Shown here piece after piece: positions 28,435-36,874 of a DNA stretch of 64,000 bases. The stretch's first letter is position 1; the number at the start of each line of letters is the position of its first letter. Position numbers and translations under genes: made by a program. Source of the stretch: Parvibaculum sp. (GTDB taxonomy: Bacteria; Pseudomonadota; Alphaproteobacteria; Parvibaculales; Parvibaculaceae). The DNA lies in NCBI RefSeq assembly GCF_030694575.1, contig NZ_JAUYUS010000120.1:1-64000 (forward strand). Reading direction: 5' to 3'. The notes beneath the pieces were generated by a model. It made no database searches and was not told where the DNA came from. It worked only from the letters and a program-made list of their open reading frames with translations.

Positions 28435-29171
28435 TGCGCCCGTTCGCGCTCCCCGTGCCCGCCATCCGCGTCGAAGACCTGACCGTCGCCTATGAGCGCG
28501 TGCCGGCGGTCCACCACCTCTCCGGCAGCTTCGCGCCCGGCAGCCTGACCGCCGTGGTCGGCCCGAACGGCGCGGGCAAGAGCACATTGCTGAAGGCGAT
28601 TGCCGGTCTCATACCGCCGAGCGAGGGCCGCATCGACACCGGCGCGGGCGCACGCGGCGGCATCGCCTACCTGCCGCAGCTCGCGGAAATCGACAGGAGC
28701 TTCCCGATCAGCGTGATCGATGCCGTGTCGCTCGGCCTCTGGCGCGAGATCGGGCTGTTCCGCCGCCTGACCGCAGGCCATACGGAGCGCGCGCGCGCCG
28801 CGCTCGCCGCCGTCGGCCTCGACGGTTTCGAGATGCGTCAGGTGGGCAGCCTGTCGGCCGGACAGTTGCAGCGCGCGCTCTTCGCGCGGCTGATGCTGCA
28901 GGATGCGGGCATCGTGTTGCTCGACGAGCCTTTCGCGGCGGTCGACGAGCGCACCAGCGCCGACCTGATGCAGCTCGTGGCCCGCTGGCATGGCGAAGGG
29001 CGCACCGTGATCGCGGTGCTGCACGACCTCGAACGTGTGCGTGGCTCATTTCCGCAGACGCTGCTGCTGGCGCGCGAGCCCGTGGCCTGGGGCGAGACGG
29101 AAACCGTTCTGACGCCCGACAATCTCCACCGTGCCCGCTACATTTCCGACGGCTGGAGCGACGCGGCATGA
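28434..29171 (+). CDS. znuC: Zinc ABC transporter, ATP-binding protein
   Basis: 245-residue ABC ATPase of the metal (Zn/Mn) family. Walker A GPNGAGKST (43-51), signature LSAGQ, Walker B IVLLDEPF and the H-loop VLHD are all intact. It powers zinc import with ZnuB and ZnuA. ATG 28434 overlaps the small upstream ORF stop, and its own TGA overlaps znuB (ATGA). Zinc rather than manganese is indicated by the Zur-type operator and the His-rich ZnuA. Confidence 0.92.
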   Translation: MRPFALPVPAIRVEDLTVAYERVPAVHHLSGSFAPGSLTAVVGPNGAGKSTLLKAIAGLIPPSEGRIDTGAGARGGIAYLPQLAEIDRSFPISVIDAVSLGLWREIGLFRRLTAGHTERARAALAAVGLDGFEMRQVGSLSAGQLQRALFARLMLQDAGIVLLDEPFAAVDERTSADLMQLVARWHGEGRTVIAVLHDLERVRGSFPQTLLLAREPVAWGETETVLTPDNLHRARYISDGWSDAA

Positions 29172-30037
29172 TCTACGCAACGCTCATCGAACCCTTCGTC
29201 GAATACGGCTTCATGCGCCGCGCGCTGATCGCCTGCCTCGCATTGGCGCTGGGCGGCGGACCCATCGGCACCTTTCTCGTGCTGCGCCGCATGAGCCTGA
29301 TGGGCGATGCCATGAGCCACGCCATATTGCCGGGCGCCGCCATCGGCTTTCTCGTCGCGGGACTTTCCATCTGGGGAATGAGCGTGGGCGGCCTCGTGGC
29401 CGGGCTTGCGGTCGTTTTGCTTGCGGCGCTGATCAGCCGCGCGACGGCGCTGCGCGAGGACGCGAGTCTCGCGGGCTTCTATCTCATCAGCCTTGCGCTC
29501 GGCGTTCTGATCGTTTCGGTGCGCGGCTCCAACATCGACCTCCTGCATGTGCTGTTCGGCACGATCCTCTCCGTGACGGACGATGCGCTGATACTGGTCG
29601 CCTCGATCGCCAGCGTAACGCTTGTCGCGCTTGCGGTGATCTACAGGCCGCTGGTCATAGAGAGCTTCGACCCGGCCTTCCTGCGCGCCACCACAGGCGG
29701 CGGCGCGGCCTGGCACGTCGTCTTTCTCGTGCTGGTGGTGGTGAACCTCGTGGCGGGCTTCCAGGCGCTCGGAACGCTGATGGCCGTCGGCCTCATGATG
29801 CTGCCGGCGGCGGCGGCACGCTTCTGGGCGGGCGCCGTCTGGTCGCTTTGCGCACTCTCGACGGCGCTGGCCTTCCTGTCGGGCTTCGCCGGCCTTCTCG
29901 TTTCCTACAATTTCAGCCTGCCCTCCGGTCCCTCAATCATCCTGACGGCAGGCATCCTTTACCTGGGTTCGATCGTTCTCGGGACACGCGACAGCTTGCG
30001 CACGCGCTATTTCCCGCGGGCTCATTTCCACGACTGA
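29168..30037 (+). CDS. znuB: Zinc ABC transporter permease
   Basis: 289-residue inner-membrane permease of the ABC-3 family with about eight hydrophobic helices. The conserved RRMSLMGDAMSHAILPGAAIGFLVAG segment near residues 41-66 and the LHVLFGTILSVT block identify the Zn/Mn permease. Coupled to znuC by a 4-bp overlap and followed by znuA after 13 bp, so the three genes encode a complete importer. No unusual features. Confidence 0.92.
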   Translation: MIYATLIEPFVEYGFMRRALIACLALALGGGPIGTFLVLRRMSLMGDAMSHAILPGAAIGFLVAGLSIWGMSVGGLVAGLAVVLLAALISRATALREDASLAGFYLISLALGVLIVSVRGSNIDLLHVLFGTILSVTDDALILVASIASVTLVALAVIYRPLVIESFDPAFLRATTGGGAAWHVVFLVLVVVNLVAGFQALGTLMAVGLMMLPAAAARFWAGAVWSLCALSTALAFLSGFAGLLVSYNFSLPSGPSIILTAGILYLGSIVLGTRDSLRTRYFPRAHFHD

Positions 30038-30050
30038 GGAGCCGAAGCTC

Positions 30051-31016
30051 ATGACACCTGTGAAAATGCTTTGCGCCGCCCTTGCCCTGCTGCTGACGGG
30101 AGCGGCGGCGCCCGCCCGGGCCGAACCGCTGAAAGTGGTCGCGAGTTTCAGCATTCTCGGCGACATTGCGCGCGAGGTGGCGGGCGACAGGGCGGAGGTG
30201 ACCGTGCTGGTGGGCCCAGACGGCGACGCGCATTCCTTCGAGCCCAAGCCGTCCGACGCCAGCGCGCTGGCGAACGCGGACGTCCTCATCATGAACGGCC
30301 TCGGCTTCGAGCCGTGGATGATACGTCTCGCCGCCGCGGCGAAGACGAAAGCGAAATATGTGACCGCAAGTTTCGGCGCCAATCCACGCCGTCTGGAGGA
30401 AGGCGGACACAACCACGCCGAAAACCATGACCATGATCGCGGCGAAAAGGGTCACGACGCGGACGGTTATCCGAAAGCGGCGCGCGATTTCGACCCGCAT
30501 GTCTGGCAGAACCTCGCAAACGGCATGATCTACGCGCAGAACATCGCGGACGGTCTCGCCGAGGCCGACCCGGAAGGTGCCCTCGTCTACAAGGCCAATG
30601 CCGAGACCTATATCGCCGAACTGAAGAAGCTCGACCTCTGGGTGAAGTCCGAAATCGCGAAAGTGCCCGCCGGCAAGCGCAAGGTCATCACCACGCATGA
30701 CGCCTTCGGCTATTTCGGCGATGCCTATGGCGTCGAATTCCTCGCCCCCGCCGGTGTGAGCAACGAAGCGGAACCGAGCGCGCAGGCGCTGGCGCGGCTG
30801 ATCGACCAGATCCGCCAGGAGAAGATCAAGGCGCTCTTCATCGAGAACATGTCGGACCCGCGCATGATGGAAACCATCGCGCGCGAGACCGGCGCCGAAA
30901 TGGGCGGCGAACTCTATTCGGACGCGCTGTCGCCTCCGGACGGCCCCGCCCCCACATACATGGACATGTTCCGGCACAACGTGCCGGTCCTCGTCGGCGC
31001 GATGCAGAAGAACTAG
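30051..31016 (+). CDS. znuA: Zinc ABC transporter substrate-binding protein
   Basis: 321-residue periplasmic cluster A-I binding protein. Signal peptide about 1-24 (ARA-EP). The metal-binding residues are expected at His (AHSFEPKPSD), His (FDPHVWQN), His (THDAFGYF) and a C-terminal Glu or Asp (LYSDALS). A His/Asp/Glu-rich loop (GGHNHAENHDHDRGEKGHD, about 122-140) is diagnostic for zinc-specific ZnuA rather than manganese PsaA/MntC. Its TAG shares CTAG with the stop of the convergent acetyltransferase. Confidence 0.93.
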   Translation: MTPVKMLCAALALLLTGAAAPARAEPLKVVASFSILGDIAREVAGDRAEVTVLVGPDGDAHSFEPKPSDASALANADVLIMNGLGFEPWMIRLAAAAKTKAKYVTASFGANPRRLEEGGHNHAENHDHDRGEKGHDADGYPKAARDFDPHVWQNLANGMIYAQNIADGLAEADPEGALVYKANAETYIAELKKLDLWVKSEIAKVPAGKRKVITTHDAFGYFGDAYGVEFLAPAGVSNEAEPSAQALARLIDQIRQEKIKALFIENMSDPRMMETIARETGAEMGGELYSDALSPPDGPAPTYMDMFRHNVPVLVGAMQKN

Positions 31017-31534
31017 GAGGTCGCGCTTTCCGCCTGCGGAGGCTTGGTAACCGCCCCCCTCGCCCGGCCGAAGGCGCCGATGTCGAGTTCGCGGTAGAGC
31101 AGCCGCGACGGATCGACCGGCCCCGGCATGGTGAGGCGGCCGGGCGGCACGGGGCCGAAACCGACCCGCGCATAATAGGGCGCATCGCCGACGAGAATGA
31201 CGAGCCGGTAGCCGAGCTTCTTCGCGTCGGCGAGCCCCTTTTCCATCAGCTTGATGCCGCAGCCCTTGCCGCGCAGCCGCGGCTCGACCGCGAGCGGCCC
31301 AAGCATGAGCCCCGGCACGCCGCCGATCACGACCGGCCAGAAGCTCAATGAGCCCACCATGTGGCGCTCGCCGCCCTCGTCCGAAAAGGCGACATAGCAA
31401 AGCTCCGGCACCGGACGGTTGCCCTCGCGCAGGCGCTGCGCCGTCTTGGCGTAGCGGCCGGGCCCGAAGGACAGGTCGAGCAGCGCTTCGATGGCCGGCC
31501 CGTGCTCGGGCCGCTCGGCTTCGATCTCAAACAT
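31013..31534 (-). CDS. GNAT-family N-acetyltransferase
   Basis: 173-residue GNAT protein. The acetyl-CoA pyrophosphate loop reads LAVEPRLRGKGCGIKLMEKGLADAKKLGY, the classic Q/RxxGxG/A motif, followed by VILVGDAPYYARVGFGPV typical of the YhbS group. The substrate, small molecule or protein, is unknown. ATG 31534 is chosen because it begins the conserved MFEIEAERPEHGPAIEALLDLSFGP; an in-frame extension to 31687 is low-quality. Stop overlaps the znuA stop by 4 bp. Confidence 0.85.
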   Translation of the reverse strand: MFEIEAERPEHGPAIEALLDLSFGPGRYAKTAQRLREGNRPVPELCYVAFSDEGGERHMVGSLSFWPVVIGGVPGLMLGPLAVEPRLRGKGCGIKLMEKGLADAKKLGYRLVILVGDAPYYARVGFGPVPPGRLTMPGPVDPSRLLYRELDIGAFGRARGAVTKPPQAESATS

Positions 31535-31895
31535 GGAAAAATCTCTCAAGGCAGCAACAGACGACCGGGACCTGCCCGTCGCCGCCGCTTCCGCGCTCAG
31601 GCGAAAAGGGGATCGGTCGTGCGGGCAGACGCGAAACCGAGAGCCGCGCGGCCCTCGTCCATCATTCGTCGTCGCTGCGAGACGCACCGCGCCATGTTGC
31701 CGACCTCGATCCCGGGCGGGCCCCAGCGGCCCGCTCCTCCCTTGAAGGACAAGGCGGTAGCACGGGAAAATCCGTGCGTAAAGCGGCTTTGAGAGGCCGC
31801 CTTGGCGTGGGCAGGACTAAAAAGGCTGGAACGGGCCACCGTCCTTCGGCTAGCTTCCCCGCCAACAAGGACAATCAGGATCAAGGGAGAACGTC
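31535..31895. other. 361-bp divergent intergenic region
   Basis: Gap between the divergent GNAT and SDR genes. Frames on both strands are open but carry no recognisable sequence or ribosome-binding site. A 95-codon minus-strand frame (31597-31884) reads as Arg-rich filler. The promoter of the SDR gene should lie here; AAGGGAGAA directly precedes its ATG. I see no clear dyad or terminator. A small RNA cannot be excluded by eye. Confidence 0.4.
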
Positions 31896-32810
31896 ATGGG
31901 ATTCCTCGAAGGCAAGGTCGTGCTGGTCACCGGCGCGGCGGGCGGCATCGGCCGCGAATGCGCGCTGATCGCTGCCGCACAGGGCGCGAAGGTCGTGGTG
32001 AACGATCTCGGCGGCAGCGTGAAGGGCGGCGATGCGGGCGATGCAAGCGCCGCGCAGAAGACCGTCAACGAGATCAAGGCGGCGGGCGGCGAAGCCGTCG
32101 CCAATTCCGACAGCGTCTCGATGAAGTCCGGCGCGGAAAACATGATCGCGCAGGCGCTCGACACCTTCGGCGGCCTGCACTCGATCATCAGCCCGGCCGG
32201 CATTCTCCGCGACGGCATGTTCCACAAGATGCCGGACGAGGACTGGGACGCCGTTCTCGAAGTGCATCTGAAGGGCAGCTACAACATCACCCGCGCGGCG
32301 ATCAATCATTTCCGCGAACAGGAAGAAGGCAGCTTCGTCCTCTTCACCTCGACCTCCGGCCTCATCGGAAATATCGGCCAGGCGAACTACGCCGCCGCCA
32401 AGATGGGCATCGCCGGCCTTTCGCGCATCATCGCGATGGAAGGCGCCATGAAGAACGTCCGCTCCAACATCATCGCGCCCTTCGCCTGGACGCGCATGAT
32501 CGCCACCATCCCGGTGAAGGACGAAACCTCCGCGAAGCGCGTCGAGCGCATGAAGAACGCGATGCGCGCCGAACAGGTCGGCAATTTCGCCGTCGCCCTC
32601 GCCGCGCCTTCCTGCACCGCCAATGGCCAGATCTTCGCCGTGCGCGGCAACGAGCTGGTGCTGTTCTCGCAGCCCCGCCCCGTAAAGTCGGTCGCCCGCA
32701 TCGACGGCTGGACGCCGGAAACGATCCTCTCCCACGCCTTCCCCGCAATGGAAGGCGGCTACACCGACCTCGGCAACACGGGTGCCGTGTTCACCTGGGA
32801 ACCGGTGTAA
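31896..32810 (+). CDS. Short-chain dehydrogenase, MFE-type
   Basis: 304-residue NAD(P)-dependent SDR closest in layout to the (3R)-hydroxyacyl-CoA dehydrogenase part of multifunctional enzyme 2. Cofactor motif TGAAGGIG (13-20), VVVNDLGG, the catalytic Ser in FTSTSGLIGNIGQ and the pair YAAAK are present. The structural NNAG motif is replaced by SPAG in IISPAGILRDG. The C-terminal extension after the Rossmann core (about 230-304) is typical of the family. Likely oxidises hydroxyacyl-CoA or a hydroxysteroid. No partner genes flank it. Confidence 0.87.
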   Translation: MGFLEGKVVLVTGAAGGIGRECALIAAAQGAKVVVNDLGGSVKGGDAGDASAAQKTVNEIKAAGGEAVANSDSVSMKSGAENMIAQALDTFGGLHSIISPAGILRDGMFHKMPDEDWDAVLEVHLKGSYNITRAAINHFREQEEGSFVLFTSTSGLIGNIGQANYAAAKMGIAGLSRIIAMEGAMKNVRSNIIAPFAWTRMIATIPVKDETSAKRVERMKNAMRAEQVGNFAVALAAPSCTANGQIFAVRGNELVLFSQPRPVKSVARIDGWTPETILSHAFPAMEGGYTDLGNTGAVFTWEPV

Positions 32811-32838
32811 GCGCGCTGAAGAAAAAACTGACGGAAAA

Positions 32839-32866
32839 GGCGGGCCGCAGCAGGGCCCGCCTTTTT
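32839..32866. terminator. Bidirectional terminator SDR/lysR
   Basis: Hairpin GGCGGGC(C)...GCCCGCC flanked by AAAA on the left and TTTTT on the right. It can terminate both the SDR gene from the left and the lysR gene from the right; the lysR stop codon begins in its T-run. Confidence 0.82.
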
Positions 32867-33783
32867 CATTTCAGCCTGTGCCAAGGCGCCTTCCCCGGTC
32901 CGAACTTTTCCACCGTGAAATCCACGAAGGCACGCACCTTTGCCGCGAGATGCCGCGCATGCGGATAGATGACGTGAAGCGTCAGCGGCGGCACGAACCA
33001 GTCGGGCAATATCCGCACAAGCGCGCCGCTGGCGAGCGCCTGATGGCAGATGAAGTCCGGCGAGAGCGTGATCCCCCCGCCCGCCAGCAGGATGCCCTCC
33101 ATCGCATCGGCATTGTTGCAGAGAAATTTTCCCTTCAACTGCACGTGCTGACGCTCGCCCGCTGCATTTTCCATTTCGAGCAGGTTCGGCCGCGCGAGCA
33201 GCGTGTAGAGAAGAAAGTCATGATCCGCGACGTCGGCCGGGTGTTTCGGCATGCCATGCTTTTCGAAATAGGCGGGCGCCCCGACCAGATAGCGCTCCAC
33301 CGGCGCGAGCTGCCGCGCGATCAGGCTTGAATCCGTAAGCGCCGAAACGCGCAAGCTTACGTCGAAGCCTTCCTCGATGAGATCGACACGCCTGTCATTG
33401 AGCGTGAGGTCGACATTGAGATCGGGATATCGGGCGAGAAATTCCGGCATGACGGGCCCGAGCTGCCGGATACCGAAACTCATCGGCGCGTTGACCCTGA
33501 GAAGGCCGCGCACAGCGCCCTCGACGCAGGTGGCCTCGTTCGCCGCCTCTGCCGCCTCCGCGACGATCCGCTGGGCGCGCTCGAACACCACGCCCCCCGC
33601 CTCGGTGACGCTGATGCGCCGCGTGGTGCGGTTCAGCAGGCGGACGCCGAGTTCGTCCTCGAGCGTCGCGACCTGCCGGCTGACCATGGATTTGGAAAGG
33701 CCGAGCGCATCGGCGGCGGCCGTGAAGCCGCCAAGCTCCACGACCTTGGCATAAACCGCATAGCCGTTGAGATCGACCGCCAT
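32866..33783 (-). CDS. LysR-family transcriptional regulator
   Basis: 305-residue LTTR. N-terminal HTH: GYAVYAKVVELGGFTAAADALGLSKSMVSRQVATLEDELGVRLLNRTTRRISVTEAG. The effector domain begins LLRVNAPMSFGIRQLGPVMPEFLARYPDLNVDLTLNDR, which places it in the large AaeR/DmlR-like group. I chose ATG 33783 because GAGAGGGATA precedes it; the frame to 33813 is shorter on support. Divergent from wrbA across 119 bp, so it probably controls wrbA and the pirin and reductase genes behind it in response to quinones or related electrophiles (inferred). Confidence 0.92.
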   Translation of the reverse strand: MAVDLNGYAVYAKVVELGGFTAAADALGLSKSMVSRQVATLEDELGVRLLNRTTRRISVTEAGGVVFERAQRIVAEAAEAANEATCVEGAVRGLLRVNAPMSFGIRQLGPVMPEFLARYPDLNVDLTLNDRRVDLIEEGFDVSLRVSALTDSSLIARQLAPVERYLVGAPAYFEKHGMPKHPADVADHDFLLYTLLARPNLLEMENAAGERQHVQLKGKFLCNNADAMEGILLAGGGITLSPDFICHQALASGALVRILPDWFVPPLTLHVIYPHARHLAAKVRAFVDFTVEKFGPGKAPWHRLK

Positions 33784-33804
33784 TATCCCTCTCACGGAAA
33801 CAAT

Positions 33805-33817
33805 CTGTTCCAAACAG
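33805..33817. promoter_or_regulatory. Candidate LysR operator
   Basis: Perfect interrupted palindrome CTGTT-CCA-AACAG in the lysR-wrbA divergent gap, 21 bp upstream of lysR. LTTR sites usually centre on T-N11-A dyads; this one has T-N7-A at its core, so the assignment is tentative. Confidence 0.4.
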
Positions 33818-33902
33818 GGCTATTTGTATCACCAGAGAGGCTAATTAGATAGATCGCATCGAAGCCAACACGTTCCCCAGCGGACAGTTCACGGAGGGTA
33901 AA

Positions 33903-34514
33903 ATGACCGAAAAGACCAAAATCCTGGTGCTCTATCACAGCTCCTACGGCCATATCGAAACGCTCGCCAAGGCCGTCGCCGAAGGCGCCGCCTCGCAGGC
34001 CAACACCGAGGTCGCCCTGAAGCGCGTACCTGAGACCATGCCCGCCGAAGCGATGAAGAATGCCGGCATGAAGGTCGAGCAGGAAGCGCCCGTCGCCACC
34101 CCGCAGGAACTCGGCGACTACGACGCCGTGATCTTCGGCACGCCCACCCGCTTCGGCAACATGACAGGCCAGATGCGCACCTTCCTCGACCAGACGGGCG
34201 GGCTCTGGGCCAAGGGCGCGCTCACCGGCAAGGTCGGCAGCGTCTTCACCTCAACCGGCACCGGCGGCGGCAACGAGACGACCATCACCTCGTTCCACAC
34301 CAACCTCTTCCATCACGGCATGGTCGTTGTCGGCCTGCCTTATTCCGTCGGCACCGAACTCTTCGACGTCTCGGAAGTGCGCGGCGGTTCGCCCTACGGC
34401 GCATCGACACTGGCGGGCGGCGACGGCAAGCGCCAGCCGAGCGAGAAGGAACTGAGCCTTGCGCGGAAGCAGGGCGCCCATGTGGCGGCCATCGCGGCGA
34501 AGCTGAAGGCATGA
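33903..34514 (+). CDS. wrbA: NAD(P)H:quinone oxidoreductase WrbA
   Basis: 203-residue flavodoxin-like enzyme that reduces quinones by two electrons using FMN, avoiding semiquinone radicals. FMN phosphate loop [13 protein letters not shown] (10-22), the middle loop [25 protein letters not shown], and [24 protein letters not shown] match type IV WrbA. GGAGG lies eight bases before the ATG. It leads a quinone/electrophile cluster with pirin and a GHR-like reductase, opposite a LysR gene. Confidence 0.95.
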   Translation: MTEKTKILVLYHSSYGHIETLAKAVAEGAASQANTEVALKRVPETMPAEAMKNAGMKVEQEAPVATPQELGDYDAVIFGTPTRFGNMTGQMRTFLDQTGGLWAKGALTGKVGSVFTSTGTGGGNETTITSFHTNLFHHGMVVVGLPYSVGTELFDVSEVRGGSPYGASTLAGGDGKRQPSEKELSLARKQGAHVAAIAAKLKA

Positions 34515-34539
34515 CCGCCTCCAACCAATCGTAACCAAA

Positions 34540-34605
34540 GGGGTCCGCGAGTATCGGACCCCGGACCCGGCCGGCTGGCTTCCCCCCTCCCCGAGGCCGG
34601 CCGGG
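34540..34605. repeat. Two adjacent perfect hairpins
   Basis: First hairpin GGGGTCCG-CGAGTAT-CGGACCCC (34540-34562, 8-bp stem). Second hairpin CCCGGCCGGC (34566-34575) with GCCGGCCGGG (34596-34605), a perfect 10-bp stem around a 20-nt loop. Neither is followed by a T-run, so classical termination is unlikely. Lies between wrbA and the pirin gene. Confidence 0.6.
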
Positions 34606-34637
34606 CCCCCAATTGAAGCCTCGAAAGGAGGCACACC

Positions 34638-35348
34638 ATGATCGACATTCGCGATTTCAACAGCCTCGGCGGCGCCGACCACGGCTGGCTCACCGCAAAG
34701 CATCACTTCTCCTTCGCGAACTACCGCGACCCGGAAAGGTTCGGCTGGGGCAAGCTCCGCGTCTGGAACGACGACCTCATCCGCGCCGGCACCGGCTTCC
34801 CGCCGCATGGCCACCGCGACATGGAAATCGTCACCTATGTCCGCGAAGGCGCGATCACGCATCGCGACCACCTGAACAATGAAGGCCGCACCGTCGCGGG
34901 CGACGTTCAGGTCATGTCGGCCGGCACCGGCATCCGGCACGAGGAATGGAACCTCGAAGATGTGGACACCCGCATCTTCCAGATCTGGATCGAGCCGGCG
35001 AAGCAGGGTCTCCGTCCCCGCTGGGAAACGGCCTCCTTCCCCAAGGAAGACCGCAAGGGCAGGCTCGTGCCGCTCGCCAGCGGCAAGAAGGACGCCGTCG
35101 CGGAAGCGCTCTGGATCGCCCAGGACGCCGAGATCCTCGGCGCAACCCTGGACGCGGGCGCCGAAGTGACCCATCTCCTTGGCAAGGACCGCCTCGCCTA
35201 TCTGGTGCCCGCAAAGGGTCGCGTCGAGGTGAATGGCGTCGAAGTGACCGAGCGCTCCGGCGCCGCGATCCGCGATGTGGAAACGCTGACGATCCGCGCG
35301 CTCGACGATGCGGAATTCCTGCTGGTCGATCTTCCGCCGGAAGACTGA
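34638..35348 (+). CDS. Pirin family protein
   Basis: 236-residue bicupin of the pirin/YhhW family. The metal-binding residues His-x-His (FPPHGHRDMEIVTY, His57 and His59) and His/Glu (GIRHEEWN, near 101-103) are intact in the N-terminal cupin. YhhW-type pirins have quercetin 2,3-dioxygenase activity in vitro; the physiological substrate is not known. AAAGGAGG precedes the ATG. Lies between wrbA and a glutathionyl-hydroquinone reductase, consistent with a role in quinone or phenolic metabolism. Confidence 0.9.
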   Translation: MIDIRDFNSLGGADHGWLTAKHHFSFANYRDPERFGWGKLRVWNDDLIRAGTGFPPHGHRDMEIVTYVREGAITHRDHLNNEGRTVAGDVQVMSAGTGIRHEEWNLEDVDTRIFQIWIEPAKQGLRPRWETASFPKEDRKGRLVPLASGKKDAVAEALWIAQDAEILGATLDAGAEVTHLLGKDRLAYLVPAKGRVEVNGVEVTERSGAAIRDVETLTIRALDDAEFLLVDLPPED

Positions 35349-35373
35349 CCGCGCGACAACGAAAGGAAAGAAA

Positions 35374-36372
35374 ATGGGACTGCTGGTGGATGGAAAATGG
35401 AGCGACAAATGGTACGACACAAAGTCGACCGGAGGCCGCTTTGTCCGCCAGGAGTCCTCTTTCCGCAACTGGGTGACGAAAGACGGCGCGCCCGGCCCCT
35501 CAGGCGAAGGCGGCTTCAAGGCCGAGGCCGGGCGTTACCATCTCTATGTCTCCCTCGCCTGCCCCTGGGCGCACCGCACATTGATCTTCCGCAAGCTGAA
35601 AGGCCTTGAGGACAAGATTTCCCTCTCCGTGGTCGATCCGTTGATGCTGGAGGAAGGCTGGACGCTCCGCGACGCGGGCGGGGACGGGGCCACCATCGCC
35701 GACTTCGTGAACCACAAGACGCGGCTCTACGAGGTCTACCAGCTCGCCGATCCCGCCTATACCGGCCGCGTCACCGTGCCCGTCCTCTGGGACAAGAGCA
35801 AAGGCACCATCGTCTCGAATGAGTCCGCCGACATCATCCGCATGCTGAACTCGGCCTTTGACGGCATCGAAGGCATGAACGCCGCGCTCGATTTCTGCCC
35901 GGCGGATCTCGTCGAAACGATCGACGCGATCAACGCCGCCGTCTACGACAAGGTGAACAACGGCGTCTACAAGGCCGGCTTCGCCACAGAGCAAAAAGTC
36001 TACGAGGACGCCGTGACGGCGCTCTTCGACCAGCTCGACCGGCTGGAGAACCTGCTCTCCGAACAACGCTATCTCGCAGGCTCGCGTCTCACCGAAGCCG
36101 ACTGGCGGCTCTTCACGACGCTGGTCCGCTTTGACGCCGTCTATCACGGCCACTTCAAATGCAACCTGCGCCGCATCGCCGACTACCCCAACCTCTCGAA
36201 CTACCTGCGCGAGCTTTACCAGGTGCCGGGCGTCGCGGAGACGGTGAACTTCCGCCACATCAAGCTGCACTATTACGGCAGCCACAAAACGATCAACCCC
36301 ACCGGCATCGTGCCCGCAGGACCGATCCTCGATCTCGACGCGCCGCATGACCGCGGCAGGTTCGGCGCCTGA
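35374..36372 (+). CDS. Glutathionyl-hydroquinone reductase (GHR, YqjG type)
   Basis: 332-residue GST-superfamily xi-class protein. The catalytic Cys63 sits in the signature LACPWAHR. The length, the YETK-like VYQLADPAYTGRVTVPVLWDK segment and the C-terminal RYPNL-like DYPNLSNYLRELYQ block match YqjG/PcpF enzymes that reduce glutathionyl-hydroquinones. ATG 35374 has AAAGGAAAG upstream; the upstream frame to 35308 is not needed. Lies 25 bp after pirin, probably one operon with wrbA. It gives the cluster a complete quinone-conjugate detoxification route. Confidence 0.92.
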   Translation: MGLLVDGKWSDKWYDTKSTGGRFVRQESSFRNWVTKDGAPGPSGEGGFKAEAGRYHLYVSLACPWAHRTLIFRKLKGLEDKISLSVVDPLMLEEGWTLRDAGGDGATIADFVNHKTRLYEVYQLADPAYTGRVTVPVLWDKSKGTIVSNESADIIRMLNSAFDGIEGMNAALDFCPADLVETIDAINAAVYDKVNNGVYKAGFATEQKVYEDAVTALFDQLDRLENLLSEQRYLAGSRLTEADWRLFTTLVRFDAVYHGHFKCNLRRIADYPNLSNYLRELYQVPGVAETVNFRHIKLHYYGSHKTINPTGIVPAGPILDLDAPHDRGRFGA

Positions 36373-36375
36373 GCT

Positions 36376-36741
36376 TCACTCCACGTAGATTTTGCGCTGC
36401 TTCAGAACATGCTGAACGGCGAAGCCCTGATTGCGCGTTTCCTGATAGCGCAGCGAGCGCGGCAACGCGAAGTGATAGGCGCGCAGCGCCGCATCGTCGC
36501 TCTGCCTCATGACGCGGTCGACATCGGTGAAGACACATGGGTTTCCCTGATGGCTCGACCGCAGGAACGCGTTGCAATGACGAACCGCCGCCCGTACCGC
36601 GCGCGATTGCTCCGTATCCAGCTTCGTCAGCGCGGCTTCATCCGTAGGCAGTGCGAGCCAGTTGACTTCATTCTGTGCCCAGGCATTGGCGCCGAGCAGG
36701 ACGGTCACCGCGATAACGCCACCGGTCAGAATATGTTTCAT
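36376..36741 (-). CDS. Small secreted protein of unknown function
   Basis: 121-residue protein with a signal peptide (about 1-22, cleavage after ANAWA). The mature part is a mostly helical domain with two cysteines (HCNAFLRS and GNPCVFTDVDRV) that could form a disulfide in the periplasm. I do not recognise the family. GGAGGATGCC precedes ATG 36741. Its end is only 3 bp from the end of the convergent GHR gene, and it is divergent from the amidase. Confidence 0.72.
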   Translation of the reverse strand: MKHILTGGVIAVTVLLGANAWAQNEVNWLALPTDEAALTKLDTEQSRAVRAAVRHCNAFLRSSHQGNPCVFTDVDRVMRQSDDAALRAYHFALPRSLRYQETRNQGFAVQHVLKQRKIYVE

Positions 36742-36874
36742 GGCATCCTCCTGAAACATCCAGCCCCCGAAAGTCAGCCATAGGCGGAGAATGTGGCGGA
36801 AAAAAAGTATTGGCCGGTCTTCACGCCGCGCCTCTAAGATCGCGCCCAAAGAAAATTCAGACAGGGGGCGGAAA

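Noticed and set aside
31597-31884. 95-codon minus-strand frame in the GNAT-SDR gap
   Set aside because: No ribosome-binding site, Arg-rich composition and no recognisable family. Treated as non-coding until conservation is shown.
34118-35519. Long antisense frames over wrbA, pirin and GHR
   Set aside because: Shadow frames of high-GC3 genes; the plus-strand proteins have intact active sites.
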